In this document: one piece after another, positions 52,801-64,000 of the stretch
How the letters are laid out: the number at the start of each line of letters is the position of its first letter
Numbering within the stretch: the first letter of the stretch is position 1
Assembly: GCA_013397455.1 (NCBI GenBank)
Contig: VYZB01000036.1
Coordinates: 1,596,657-1,660,656, forward strand
Source of the DNA: Crotophaga sulcirostris
Lineage: Eukaryota > Chordata > Aves > Cuculiformes > Crotophagidae
Length of the DNA: 64,000 bases
Reading direction: 5' to 3'
The notes under the pieces: model-generated
The model's input: only the letters and a program-made list of their open reading frames with translations
Told to the model about the DNA's origin: nothing
Databases searched by the model: none
Program-made: the position numbers and the translations under genes

Positions 52801-55800
52801 TGTCAGGAAGCAGACATACCTAATGGGGTCCAGCTACTGAATCCTCCCCAAAATCATAAAAAGGTTTAAAAAGCTTAAGTCCAACAAAAGCCTAAGCACA
52901 AACCCATGAAATTCACTAAAAAGTTTTTCAGCCCAAATTGTTCTGAGTTAAATATTTGAACTAAACAACAGGCCTTTTGTGATGCAACTGTTCTCAGAAA
53001 ATTTCCATGATGGATTGCCTCTTGCTGCATTTTTAATCAGACTTGGTAAATACAGCAGATGTATACATCTGCTTCTTTCTATGCATGTCTGATCTGAAAA
53101 AGAGTGATTGGGAGTATCCATGTTTATTTATCAGCTTTAGTTAATTTTTTAAGAGTTCCTGAAGCACGTATGATTTTAAACAGGAGATCATGTGGTCCTT
53201 TGAACATCTGTGCTGCCTAGTGAAAAACAGTAAAGTTTCTGTCTTGCTTAACCTGCTAACCTGCACAGAAAACAGGAGGCAGAGAAAACAGGAGGCCATA
53301 ACACTACTCATTCAAGGAAGACATAAAGCCATCTTTGGGGTTTTTTTCAGGGTTTTCTGTCTTTATTGGCTTCATTATAGGCTATCATACCCAACTTCTA
53401 TTTTGATCACAATATTAATTCTGGTGATTGGCTTGAAGTCCATGCATGGATACTCATGTCATCCAGTGTAGCAGTTTTGAAGGCAAACACAAGAGGAAAG
53501 CAGTTAGTCATTTAAGCTTAATCTCATAATTCATTAAAAAACTACATTTTTTCTCATTCTGCTACGTGTCCATCTCACTTTCTCCTTATTTACATAAAAC
53601 TCCCACTGATTACACAGATGATGGTAATTAAACTAAATCATTCTATAGGTGTGCTGACAAAGACAGATAAACCCAGGTCCTGCTGTACATGTGTGATATA
53701 ATGAGGCTACCAATTAAAGTCCCCGATATTGAGCACAGAGATTATCTCATTTTAACATATGCACATACTCTTACATTTCTGAATCATAAGGCCACAGTTT
53801 ATCTACCGATCTACAAGCAGATTCTTTGCTGCGGGATAATATTAATTAAGACTGCTAGAAAAGTGTCTACACATATCTCAAGTTTTTACTTATTTGTTCT
53901 TTTAACAGCATTGTGTTGTATATAAAAAAAGTTGTCGCAATGGCAACACCATGTTTGTAATTTCTTAAGAGTCATCATATCTCTGTTCCAAATACACTAA
54001 TGAAATATACTGAATCTTGAAATAATTAAGAGTTTTACTCATTATTTAGAGTACTCTTCACAAACAGTTGAATGCCACAAGGCCTGCAAAGGTGCAAGTT
54101 GGGACTGACAGGAGGACTGAGTGACTACTTAAACCTCATACTTCGAATCCAAAATTATTCTGCCAGTTGCTCATGTCATTAAGGCAACATTGTGCTCTGA
54201 AACTAGATCGCTTATATTTAAATGGTACCCTACTGCTTGACTTCCTATCTCACATTTGCTGAATCAACACTATCACAAAACAGCAAAGCCTGCCAGACAT
54301 AGCGATGTTTCAATACATGATGATTCATCGTGACAGGACACTGAAAGCCCTGTGGCATGTGCAGAAAAGCTTTAAATAGCACTTAGTTGTTAACTTATTT
54401 TAATTAAAAAGGCAAATGCACAAGAAAGAAGAAAACAATCTTTCTGTATCACATCATTTTTATTTGCTCTACTTACCAGGACAGGATTGGTTCCATTAAC
54501 AAATTCTATTGTAAAAGAATGTTTTCTTCCCCACTTTCATAGTTGCCTTTCTTTTCTGCATAGCATATCTAAAGGCACAAAGCTACTGGCTGCAAATGCT
54601 ACAGAAAAAACACTAAATATAGAACAGCATGAAAACATGTTGAATACATTTGTCAGCACTGTATTAAAACAGAGCTACATAGCAGAAAGATTCCCACATT
54701 GCTAATAGATACTGGCTTCATCACCTTTCCCAAGGTGAAAGCACCCACACAGGTATGATAATCAGTGACGTTTTTGCAAATTGGTTCAGAATGTTTTATT
54801 TATCTTTTTCTTCCATAAAATGCATGCTGAAAACGTGCTAATGAAGGTTACACAACGTTTTAGAATTATATTATTAGCAGAAATTCATTATTTCATTTGG
54901 AACTACAGAGGTCTGAATCGGCCTTGTTTGAAGTGTTGCCAGCACAGCTGCAGAGTGCATCTCACATTAATGAGAGCCATGACAAACAGAATGAGTTACC
55001 CCAGTGCAAACTTTCCATCAAATATGCACAGCAGGTAAACAATTGCAAACCTCCATATTTTCTCTGCACCATGAAGTCATTGCAGATGACATTATGTTTT
55101 TATGTAGCAAGGGACATCAAAGCAGTATGTCACATCAGCAGAAAATCCAGAAATAGCACAAGAAATATTTCCACAAACTATTTTCAGCCTTTCCCAGGAA
55201 AGTTACTGTGAAGCTGCATGGTAGAGCTAAAAAATTACAGCAGTTTGCAGACTAAGTAATCCATGATATAGAAATGGGCCAATGTTCCTTAATGAACCGC
55301 CTTTCAGCTTCGTAACAGCTCTGCAGGACAGAACAAGGACTGTAGAATCCTCTATGGGGAAAAAAAGGATTTTTGCTAATAATACAACTCCATCATTGAT
55401 TTTTTCCTTCAAACATGTCTCTGAGATTCATGGTGCTACCTGAAAATCTCACATCTAAAGCAAAAGTGGCAGAAACCATCCCTTCCCCAGACTTCAAAAT
55501 AAGATAGTTACTTTCAGTCTTCACAGGTAACAGACACTGTGGCTGCCAAGTTGTGATGAGAAACATTACCAAGTATGTTTTAACGCCCTATGCGACTGCA
55601 AGTGAAGGCAGCTCTTTGAATCCACATTTAATCTGCTCTGTGCTACCAGTTGCTGCTTCTTTAAAGCCTCTTCCAGACATTGGCAGGGTTAAATGGCTGC
55701 CTTCAAAATGTTCAACAAGACTAACCAACTGAGGAGCAGTGCAGGGAAATCCTGTTACTGGTATTTTCAAATCACTACAAAGTAGTTTGTACAGCACCAG

Positions 55801-56610
55801 TGCCAAAAATCTCAACTATGTTCACTTCAGAAATTACAAAGTTTTCATATTCATGTTGGTAAAAATGCTTTTGTCATTTGGAACATATAATGAAAAAGTA
55901 CTTAGTTGGGGTTGTAGTAGAGCAGTTCATTATTTGAACAACATCTCAACAATAACCAAGCATAAGTATGTTAATTTATTAGCAAATGTGGAGATCACAA
56001 CAATGTTTCTTAACATTTGCTACTTACTGGATCCATCTATTATCTGTTGTAATAATCACAAAAACAGAAAAAGTCCAAATTCTCTGTTCTTTGATAACTA
56101 CACATTTGTACTGATTCTTTCCTGCTCCCAGCAAATGAGTTGGGTCAAGTGCAAGATACTGTTATTAGCATTTGTTATCATACAGGCTTCTGGCAGTCAG
56201 CAGTATCTTAGGTTTCCACTGGCATTCCTTATCACTAAGTGTCCATGTAAGCATCGTGGTTTTAGCAGATATCTTGACTACTTTTCTTTTCTTCTCACGT
56301 TTAAATCAATAATCCTCCAGTCAAATTAGTCAGGCTTAAAAAGCGTACACCTATCTGCTAATTCACAAAAACAAGCAACAGAGGAAATGCAATGTTACAT
56401 GAAATATCTTAGACAAAAGACATGGATATTTTGCCTACACCCATAGTATAAAGGACACAAAGTACTGAGATTAAACTGCAGCAAGAAAGATTCAGGTTAG
56501 AAACAGGAAAATCATCCATAGAAGCAGGGCAGAGTGCTTGAGGGTGCCCTGTCACACCTGTCATTAGATATATCAAGAGCATAAAGAAAAATCGACCCTT
56601 CATAATCTTG
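46841..56610 (-). other. GRM8: Intronic sequence, no gene recognised
   Basis: AT-rich DNA inferred to belong to the same large upstream intron. It contains a T/G-rich stretch with G runs at 47839-47862, a short tandem duplication at 53267-53296, and a repeat-poor block at about 54830-55060 that has the look of conserved non-coding DNA. The longest ORF in the window (55739-56329, plus, 196 codons) lies here and is unrecognised. Nothing else supports a gene. Confidence 0.6.
53267..53296. repeat. Two-copy tandem duplication, 16-bp period
   Basis: The unit agaaaacaggaggcag is followed by a second copy of its first 14 bases without change. This suggests a recent small duplication. Confidence 0.85.
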
Positions 56611-56661
56611 CTGTGGGTGAGGTGGACTAAATAACTTCTTGTAGTCTTTTCTGTCCCAATC
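56611..56661 (+). mobile_element. Possible old CR1 3' end relic
   Basis: The string gaggtggactaaataacttc followed by ttgtagtcttttctgtccc aligns by eye with the CR1 tail pattern 'gaggttggactagatgacct..gaggtcccttccaacc'. It is diverged and short, so it may be coincidence. Confidence 0.38.
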
Positions 56662-59600
56662 AGAAAAGAACATGCAGTAAACATGGAAAATACAAAGTTA
56701 AAAAATTGGACTAAAAAAAGTTTATGCTACCCTTTAAATTAGTATCTGAACTCATCTCTAGCGCTTACTTCATTCCTTTAACACCTATTAACAGAAAGCA
56801 CATTCCTGGGGATCTGATACTTCTAAAGTAGCCAGTGGGAGAACAACACTGCAACTTATAAAGAAATTCATCTTGTACTCTTCTTTCCTGGTTGTGATTT
56901 AGAAACACATAAAAGTGACATGGCTCAGGTGAAAAGAAGTAAGGGTAAAGAAAGTCCCACCAGTAACGTTACGTAACACAACATTCCTTAATACTATTGT
57001 CATTCATAATAGCACATTTCATTAAAATGGTAATGAAAATGACACTGAGTTATCCCAAAATGACTTAGACACATCTCTTCTACTCACAACTTCAGTTTCT
57101 TTAGTGATTATCTTCATACCATTAGCTACACATTTTGATGTCAGAAACATTTGAAATGTAGTAAGACAAGAAGAACCTTGAAAGCATGTACATATCCAGG
57201 AGGAGGCAAATAACCTGAAGAAATCTCATTCTATGTTCCAGGGAGCCAGAAGCATCACACCACCATGTCAGCAACCACACAGCCTGCTCTGCTCCAGCAG
57301 AGGGGATCACCATCTGCAGCCCACCCTGCAGGCACCCCTTGCATGTTCACTGCCTTTTCTGATCTGCAAGCACAGCTGTTTCTGCACTGGCACAATAATA
57401 ACAACCCAATCCAAACACATGGTCCAAGCTACAAAAGCTTCTATAGTACTAATTCTGGTAATAGCAAACTACTGTTTACATTACTTGCACTAGCCCAGCC
57501 AGACCGGAGTTCTCTACAATCAGGACACAGTACCCTAAGCAGCTGACTTTGCTGTATGAAAGGATGAAGAAGGAGAGTGACCCAGGTAACTGGGCTTATA
57601 ACTCTCCTACCTAGCGCAGCACAGCTGAAAGAGGATGTGTGTTCGTGCTGCCAAGGAGCAAGGAAAGGTGATTTTGCCGTTTTTCCCTTCTAGTGTAATG
57701 CAACCCAGTGTGACACTTCTGTGTTTAACAGCACTCCTGTTTTGCAGCGTTTTTCTCTGAGTAGATGAAATGTACATCTGCAAAGAAATTGTAATCCTCT
57801 CCCACCCCTCTTTTTCTTTATTCTTACTTTAGAATACTTTATTGAGGATTCTTTAGTAAAGAATAATTTCATCTAGTCACTCCTAACCTCTGCCTATTAA
57901 AAAATTGTCATTATTGAATTTTAGCTCTATTTTCAGGCTACAAAGTTATCCATTAAAAAAAAAAAAGTTAAGAAAAAGCAGCTAATTTTTGTGCATAAAG
58001 AAGATTCATGGACAAATTGCCTGCTTTATGGAGACAAGGAAGCTAACAAAAGGTCTCTGATCACAGTTACAAAAGAAGCAAGATTTCTATTCTTCAAAGC
58101 CGCATAGAAAAGATTAGTAGAATGCTCTGGTATTCAATACTTTAATGTAAGCCTCTATAATTAAACGTTAGATTTTCTATTAGAGAAATGATCATATTAA
58201 AGATGGGTTGATCAAAGATTTAAATTTAATTTGGCTACTTTAGATACTATGATAAAGATGCTCTGTTGATTATCAAACCAGTAGCACTTAAATTAAGAAG
58301 ATTTCAGGGAATGCCTCATTACATTGTAAACTCCAGTATGTTCTTCTAGATTTAGCACAAAATTCTGTCCTTTTAGACAAGAAAGTAAAGCAGAAGAGAA
58401 GATTTTCTGCTGATCTCTTCAGGCTAAAAGGGTAATAAAATTTGTACTGAACCCTATCCTTTGAATTTTCTCAGCCTAATTGCTTACTACACCCACAGAC
58501 TCACATTTCTTGAAAATAATATTTTAATGGACATCAAGCCATATATTTTCAGCTGCATTTTTTATTCATTTTCATGTAGAATGTTGTTCTTAGCAGCCAA
58601 CCAAACCTGTACCAACAGTGCAAGATTCACCCTGTTTCCCACGACATGAAGTATATGATGCATATACTGCATACACATGCCTATCAGGAAAATGAGAAAA
58701 TTCCCTTTTTATGTCAGCTAAAAAAAGGAACTCCTTGGCTATCACAATCAGTTTTCTTTATCTTAGCCTGCAAAAGAGTGGACTAAAAGAAATAACTAAA
58801 TCACAATAGCTTCCCTGCTTTGTTTTAGTAAAACAGTATAACAGGCCACATTCAAGACACCTATGAAAGGAGAAAGTTATCAACAGCATGAAAATTTCCG
58901 TTCATAAAAGAGCTAAATGTGTATAGCTCAACTAATTGATAGGAATGAAACTTGACAGTAAGTGAACAGAATGAGCAATTAGTCTATCTACCAGTATTTC
59001 AAATACCAAATAGACATTCTTAGCTCAACTGTGCAACTAACATAACTCTCTAAAATTATTTTCCATTACATCTATGGCATATTTCACAAAATGTTGGGCG
59101 ATTTGTTTACTCATGTTCTAAAGCCAATAAAACACGTAAATCTGTGCATCAGTTATCCTTTTATTTCATTCTTGATTTCTTCACTTCTCTTTTACTCCTT
59201 TGAAATGATGCAGACTAAATGCTCAGTTGTTTCCACAGTCCCAAAGGCCATCTAGTCTAACTTTAAGTATGTAACGTAGTAGATGCCTACACCAAAACAC
59301 TTATTCTTGTCTTTTCATTGTCCATATAAAAATGACAGACTGTTGTTCACAGACTTCTCAACCCACCCAAAATCTCAACAGCTCTCTCCCTCTCATATGT
59401 AGATAGGTAAGGATACCTCAAATGAGGTAATTCAAAATTTAAAATTCATTATATGGGGTGATAATTTTTTTTCCCGTGCTTAGTGGTTCATAATAAATGA
59501 ATAAACCAAACTTCACGATTCCTGCTCAGCAAGAACATTCTGTCACCCAGTCATTGACCTGTTGCAACATTTATTATTAGATGAACTATTTAATTAGGAT

Positions 59601-62600
59601 ACATACACAGGAGATCTTCTTAATCAGGATGTATCCCACTGTACATAAGTAAGTCCAGCAATACTCACTGGGAACTACTTTCGTAATGGAGACAGTCACT
59701 TTGCTTAATTGGGATGCCTTAGAGTGAGTTAGTGCGCTAACCTAAGCCTTGTATTCTATGACAATGGCTTTCAGATTTTCTCAATCTATGACAGAAAGCA
59801 CATAAAATATGTACCTACTGCTTCCTCCTATCTCCAACCATGCCATAATATCAGGAATAACTGAGTTAAGGAGTGTGGGTTTGAACCCCCTTCAAAACCC
59901 CCTTCAGTGAATTTTATAAATTCCAGAGAATAACAGCAGGGAAAAATCACATTTAAAATTAACAACTCAATTTTCTGTAACATTTTCATATAGACCTCGA
60001 AATTAATTTTCCGTAAGAGACAAAAAAATCTCCCTATTCTCATTGTGAAGGCTTTTGTCAAGCACAGCATGTGTTGTTTCAGTTGTACTACAAGTCGAGG
60101 TACCTACTACAGGCTTGTAGAACCAACAACAATGTTAGCTTAACAAGGGGCATAACACTGAGCCATCGTAAATAAATGAAATCACTGAAACATGCTCTTT
60201 GAATATATTTCTACACAAGGAGAGAAAAAAGTGTTTAGGAAAATGGATTATTCAAATTGCTCAGTCATAGAACCATACCTAGTAAAAAGCCACATGATAC
60301 ACACATCATTTGCAGGCCACAAAAGGCAAGCAGATGCCCAGCTCTTCAACACTCTTTTAAAAGTCCTAATAGAGACTCAGTCTGTATGTCTGCATACAAA
60401 CTACAATTTAATAGGTGTATCAGGTCCAACACTCCAATAAACTGCTTGTGTCTGGCTGAATTATTTGTCCAGTAAGATCAACATAGAAAGTGTTACAAAA
60501 AGACCAATGTGAACAGTATATCAGCTTATAGGATTTCTGCATCTTAAAACTGGATAACTGGGGCTCCATAGTAAGAAGCAATATCAGAATTGCATCTCCA
60601 ATCACAAAGGCCCTATCCTATATGTTATTGATCACTTACACCTACCAAAGGTACTCATAAATTGCTAAACACCCTACAAATCTGGCCAATCTTTATAAAA
60701 AGGTGACTTATAGTACAAGTCACACATCATAAATGTTAATGATATCCTTTAATTTGTATTTCTTAAAGGATCTGCAATTTGGGGAACATTATTGTAAAAT
60801 AACAAGATCATTTGAACAGGATTCCTTCCTTACCTATAAAGGTTTGTTGCAGATATTTCATACCTTTGCTTTTGAGTAGATTAATTAATTCTTATATATT
60901 ATTTATAAGTTCTATAACAGCAGAGTTTGTCGACTGCTATTGCAAAGTCAAGGCTAACAGACTGTAATTTGCCCATTTACTTTATCAGCTCTTCAAATCA
61001 AAAAATATGAACTCAGAGCACTTCCACTTTCCTTACTGAGAGACAATTTTCTTGTGGAATTTAAAATAATAATATGAAATTAGTAGTGACCTTTCTTTCA
61101 TGTTTTGTCTCAGCTCCTCATAGCTGTCATTACACAAAACCTTTCAACACATGGAAATGTACATTCTTTGCATTTCTAAAAGGATCCCAGTTCTGATGGT
61201 AGTTTGATATATTCATTTGCCTAAAACCATTTTTGTTAGTTTAAACCATGCACTCCATATCTTACCCAAACCAATCTAGATCTTAAATTATAAAAAATAA
61301 ATAAAGTATGTATTTAATGTTGGCAAGCCAGTGCAGCAAGTCTCTGACTATTAGTGCGCTCCACACTAATTGTGATCATACTCGGTGAGGATGTGTGCTT
61401 TTGAATCCCCCTGTAGTTTTACTGACCCTTCTTCCCTCTGGAGTTAAATCTTTTGTCTAGTTCACATTGCAAAATTATGAAATTCCTAGGCTAAGCTATA
61501 TGTATTTGCATTTAACTACAGAGAGAGAAAGACAGAGAAAAAAAAAAAAGCACTCTCTCATTAACTACTCTGCCAACACCTGGGAATATATATTTCATTT
61601 TAGAAGAAAGGAAAATACTGAGCATGATCAATCATCTGATTTTATTAGAAATTTCTTTTTCTGATGCATAACCATCATAATTCAGAATGAAAAATGTTTG
61701 TTTTGCCCTGCCACCCTGTTTTGCTTAACTGCTCTAGAACTAATCTTAGATTAAATACCTTTGCTGAAGTTCAGCACAGAACCATTCCCTTTCCATTGAA
61801 ATCCTAATAAAATTATTTGACTAAATTTTCTTATGGAAATGATTATTTCACTCATTAGGTATTTCAATCAAAGACAAAACAATTTCAAACGTATTTATAC
61901 TAAATTTACTACCAAACAGTTTCACTGAATGTTCACTAGTTCTTACAAGCTTAGATGAAGCATAAGAGTTTTCCAATCTCAGTTGAACCCATCACAGTTT
62001 TTAACTGTTTCTATGATCTCACTCTTTACTGTTCTCTTTAAATTAATTTATCTAAATCTCTTTCATCTCTCTTCATTTTTAAATCTGGCCTAACCTTTTC
62101 CCATCCTATTCAACATCCTCTGGTTATCCCACGTTCATTAGCATCTATTTTGAAATAATTCTGCTTACGTCTTGCTTGCTGTAAGGCACAAGTGCATTTT
62201 CATTGAGTTTAGTGTTGAGAAAACTCATTGGTTCAAAAAGAATTATTCAGATACTAGGTGGTCAGCTAGCCAATACCCATCATTTTTTCCTTGCCTTGCT
62301 GCCTACAAGCTCTGTATTCCTAGAATGTTCCTGTTGCTCCAGAAACCCCCACCGGCAGCAGGTAGCATGCTTTGCTGTATATTACACACAGGTTTAAGTC
62401 AACCAGTATAGGCTGCATCTAGATGAATAAACACCATATTCTGCACAAATACTGCACTGAAAACAAGTCTTAAAAAATGCATGTGTCAAATAATTTGCTT
62501 AAGAGACATGACATTCACCAAAACACAAATACTTAAATTAGCAAATGCTATTTGCTGGCCACTATACTATCAGGCACTTCAAAATTACCAAACACCTTTA

Positions 62601-63947
62601 GCTAACTCTGAATTAAAATCATGAAGCTACTTATTGTGTCCCACAGATTCTTTCCTTTTTGAGTACCAAGTAAACCCATACATTCCAAACTGTCCAAGTG
62701 TACTCAAGTTCCACCCGCTGCAAGTCTTACAGGGATAGTTCTGTCCCAGTATTAGTTATCAGATAGCAACTCATGGAAAGAGCTTCAGTATTGCAGGCTC
62801 CTCTAGCCCAGCATCTGGTGCAGCTCACTTCCTTCTGAGCCCTGGTTCAGCCCCTCCATAAAGTATCATGCCCCCCTGCAACACAGAACTGCATCACCTC
62901 ACTGCTGTAGCCCAGTCCCTTTTACTGTTCGGGACAGGAGGTCAAGCAATAAACACCCTGGAGGTTTTCTCAAAACTCAAATACTGTACTGTTATTTGGT
63001 TGCCTGCTTATTTTTGTTCTTTTACTCCTCCTAAAAACCCTCTTTTTCCATATTGAGAACCACTTTAGGGTCATCAATAAGGCCAAGTCGTGACAGCTCC
63101 TGCTCATCAGAAGAGAGTCAAGGCCGAAAGCTGTAATTTCTCATAGGATGTCAGGGTTTAGAACTGGTTGAAAAAAACTACTCTGTACCCACACATTAGA
63201 GAAGAAGAAAGCCAGCAGCTGTGTTATGTGCCTTGATTAAACTGCCTCTTTATTCATCACTGATTCTATCAGTCTCAGTTGAAGAAACATTACTAACAGG
63301 CAATTTTTAAAAAGAAAAAAGAAACAAAATCTGCAGTCTTTATATGCACATATTCAAGTGCCATCTCCAAGAAGAACATCTACTGAAATAATTTGAGCTA
63401 GAAATATGCTGCTCATCGACAATCCAAGATAACCAAGGGCTTATTGATCTCCCTCCTCCTCCTTCTACTCCACTAAAAGAAAAAAAAAAAGAATAATAAA
63501 GAGCTTCTGTTGAGCTAAAATGTACCATACTTAACATCAAATACATTGCATAAAAATAATAGGTTTCGGATTAGATGAATTACTGTGAGCACAATATCAG
63601 TGCATGGCTTTTTTTGTTTTGGTTTGGTTTTTGCAGTCCTACCTTTGCCCTGTAAATTTTAATGCTGGAAAGCAAAGGTAATATCAAATATGTACAACCT
63701 AGGAATGTAAAGCCATACAAAATCCTGTGTGATTGTGCAAGCATATCCATATAAGCACCTGTTGTTACTTGTTCACTTGAGGTCTGAGCTGGCTGGATAT
63801 AAGACAGTTCCAGTCCAAAAACTACAGAACCACATGAACTGGTTTATTATTTTAGGATTAGCACTATGATAACACATGCCGCTGGCTTGAACCCAGCTGT
63901 CTGAAAGCACAGAATAAACAGGAGCACAACCATCCAAACCTGTATAC
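56662..63947 (-). other. GRM8: Intronic sequence, no gene recognised
   Basis: AT-rich DNA with poly-A runs at 57955-57966 and about 61539-61549, the latter after a short GA-rich stretch. A somewhat more GC patch at about 57235-57365 has no recognisable content. A 17-base string at 59245-59261 resembles part of a reverse-oriented CR1 tail but is too short to call. All ORFs are short and unrecognised. No GRM8 exon was found. Confidence 0.6.
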
Positions 63948-63990
63948 GACCTGTAAAGGTCCCTTCCAACCCAAAGTATTTCATGTAAAA
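63948..63990 (+). mobile_element. CR1 LINE 3' end fragment at the right edge of the window
   Basis: The string cgacctgtaaaggtccct followed by tccaacccaaagtatttcat matches the pattern of the bird CR1 3' terminus in plus orientation. The 5' limit is not clear; sequence from about 63770 may belong to the same copy. Confidence 0.62.
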
Positions 63991-64000
63991 ATTTTGTACA

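Noticed and set aside
59245..59261. Short string resembling a reverse-oriented CR1 tail
   Set aside because: Only about 17 bases match loosely, with no flanking support on either side.
14853..64000. A GRM8-hosted microRNA such as miR-592, known in a mammalian GRM8 intron
   Set aside because: I looked by eye for its mature sequence on both strands and did not find it. It may lie in another intron or be absent in this lineage.
1..64000. CRISPR arrays, operons, toxin or phage-like systems
   Set aside because: The composition, split exons with splice sites and CR1 elements identify vertebrate nuclear DNA. No regularly spaced repeat arrays or clustered small genes are present.

Overview
The window is nuclear DNA from a vertebrate, most likely a bird. 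It is AT-rich and has no bacterial-style gene packing. Nearly all of it is intron. It carries CR1 LINE fragments with the 3' ends typical of birds, and almost every open reading frame in it looks like a chance reading of non-coding DNA.

The only gene I can recognise is on the minus strand. Three consecutive internal coding exons (24346..24211, 23745..23591 and 22345..22208, in transcription order) have splice signals and matching phases. They join into 429 nt (143 codons) of the extracellular ligand-binding (Venus flytrap) domain of a group III metabotropic glutamate receptor. Residue-by-residue resemblance points to GRM8 (mGlu8) rather than GRM4 or GRM7. The exons lie within about 2.1 kb of each other, separated by introns of 465 and 1245 bp. 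They are flanked by at least 39.6 kb of intron upstream (24347 to the right edge) and at least 22.2 kb downstream (22207 to the left edge). I found no other exon of the gene in the window.

Layout: 1-3540 is intron with a poly-T tract. 3540-5400 is a decayed CR1 LINE on the plus strand that keeps the start of ORF1 and part of the ORF2 reverse transcriptase, with the middle missing. 5400-22207 is intron with one clear CR1 3' end on the minus strand near 14.8 kb. 22208-24346 is the exon cluster, with a compound microsatellite just downstream of the middle exon. 24347-46150 is intron with possible ancient LINE relics. 46160-46840 is a GC- and CpG-richer block with a TG repeat. 46840-64000 is intron with weak CR1 relics and a CR1 tail at the right edge.

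I did not find a new multi-gene system. The points most worth checking are the two weak splice donors together with the pyrimidine-rich microsatellite next to one of them, the CpG-enriched intronic block, the internally deleted CR1, and one unusually long unexplained ORF.
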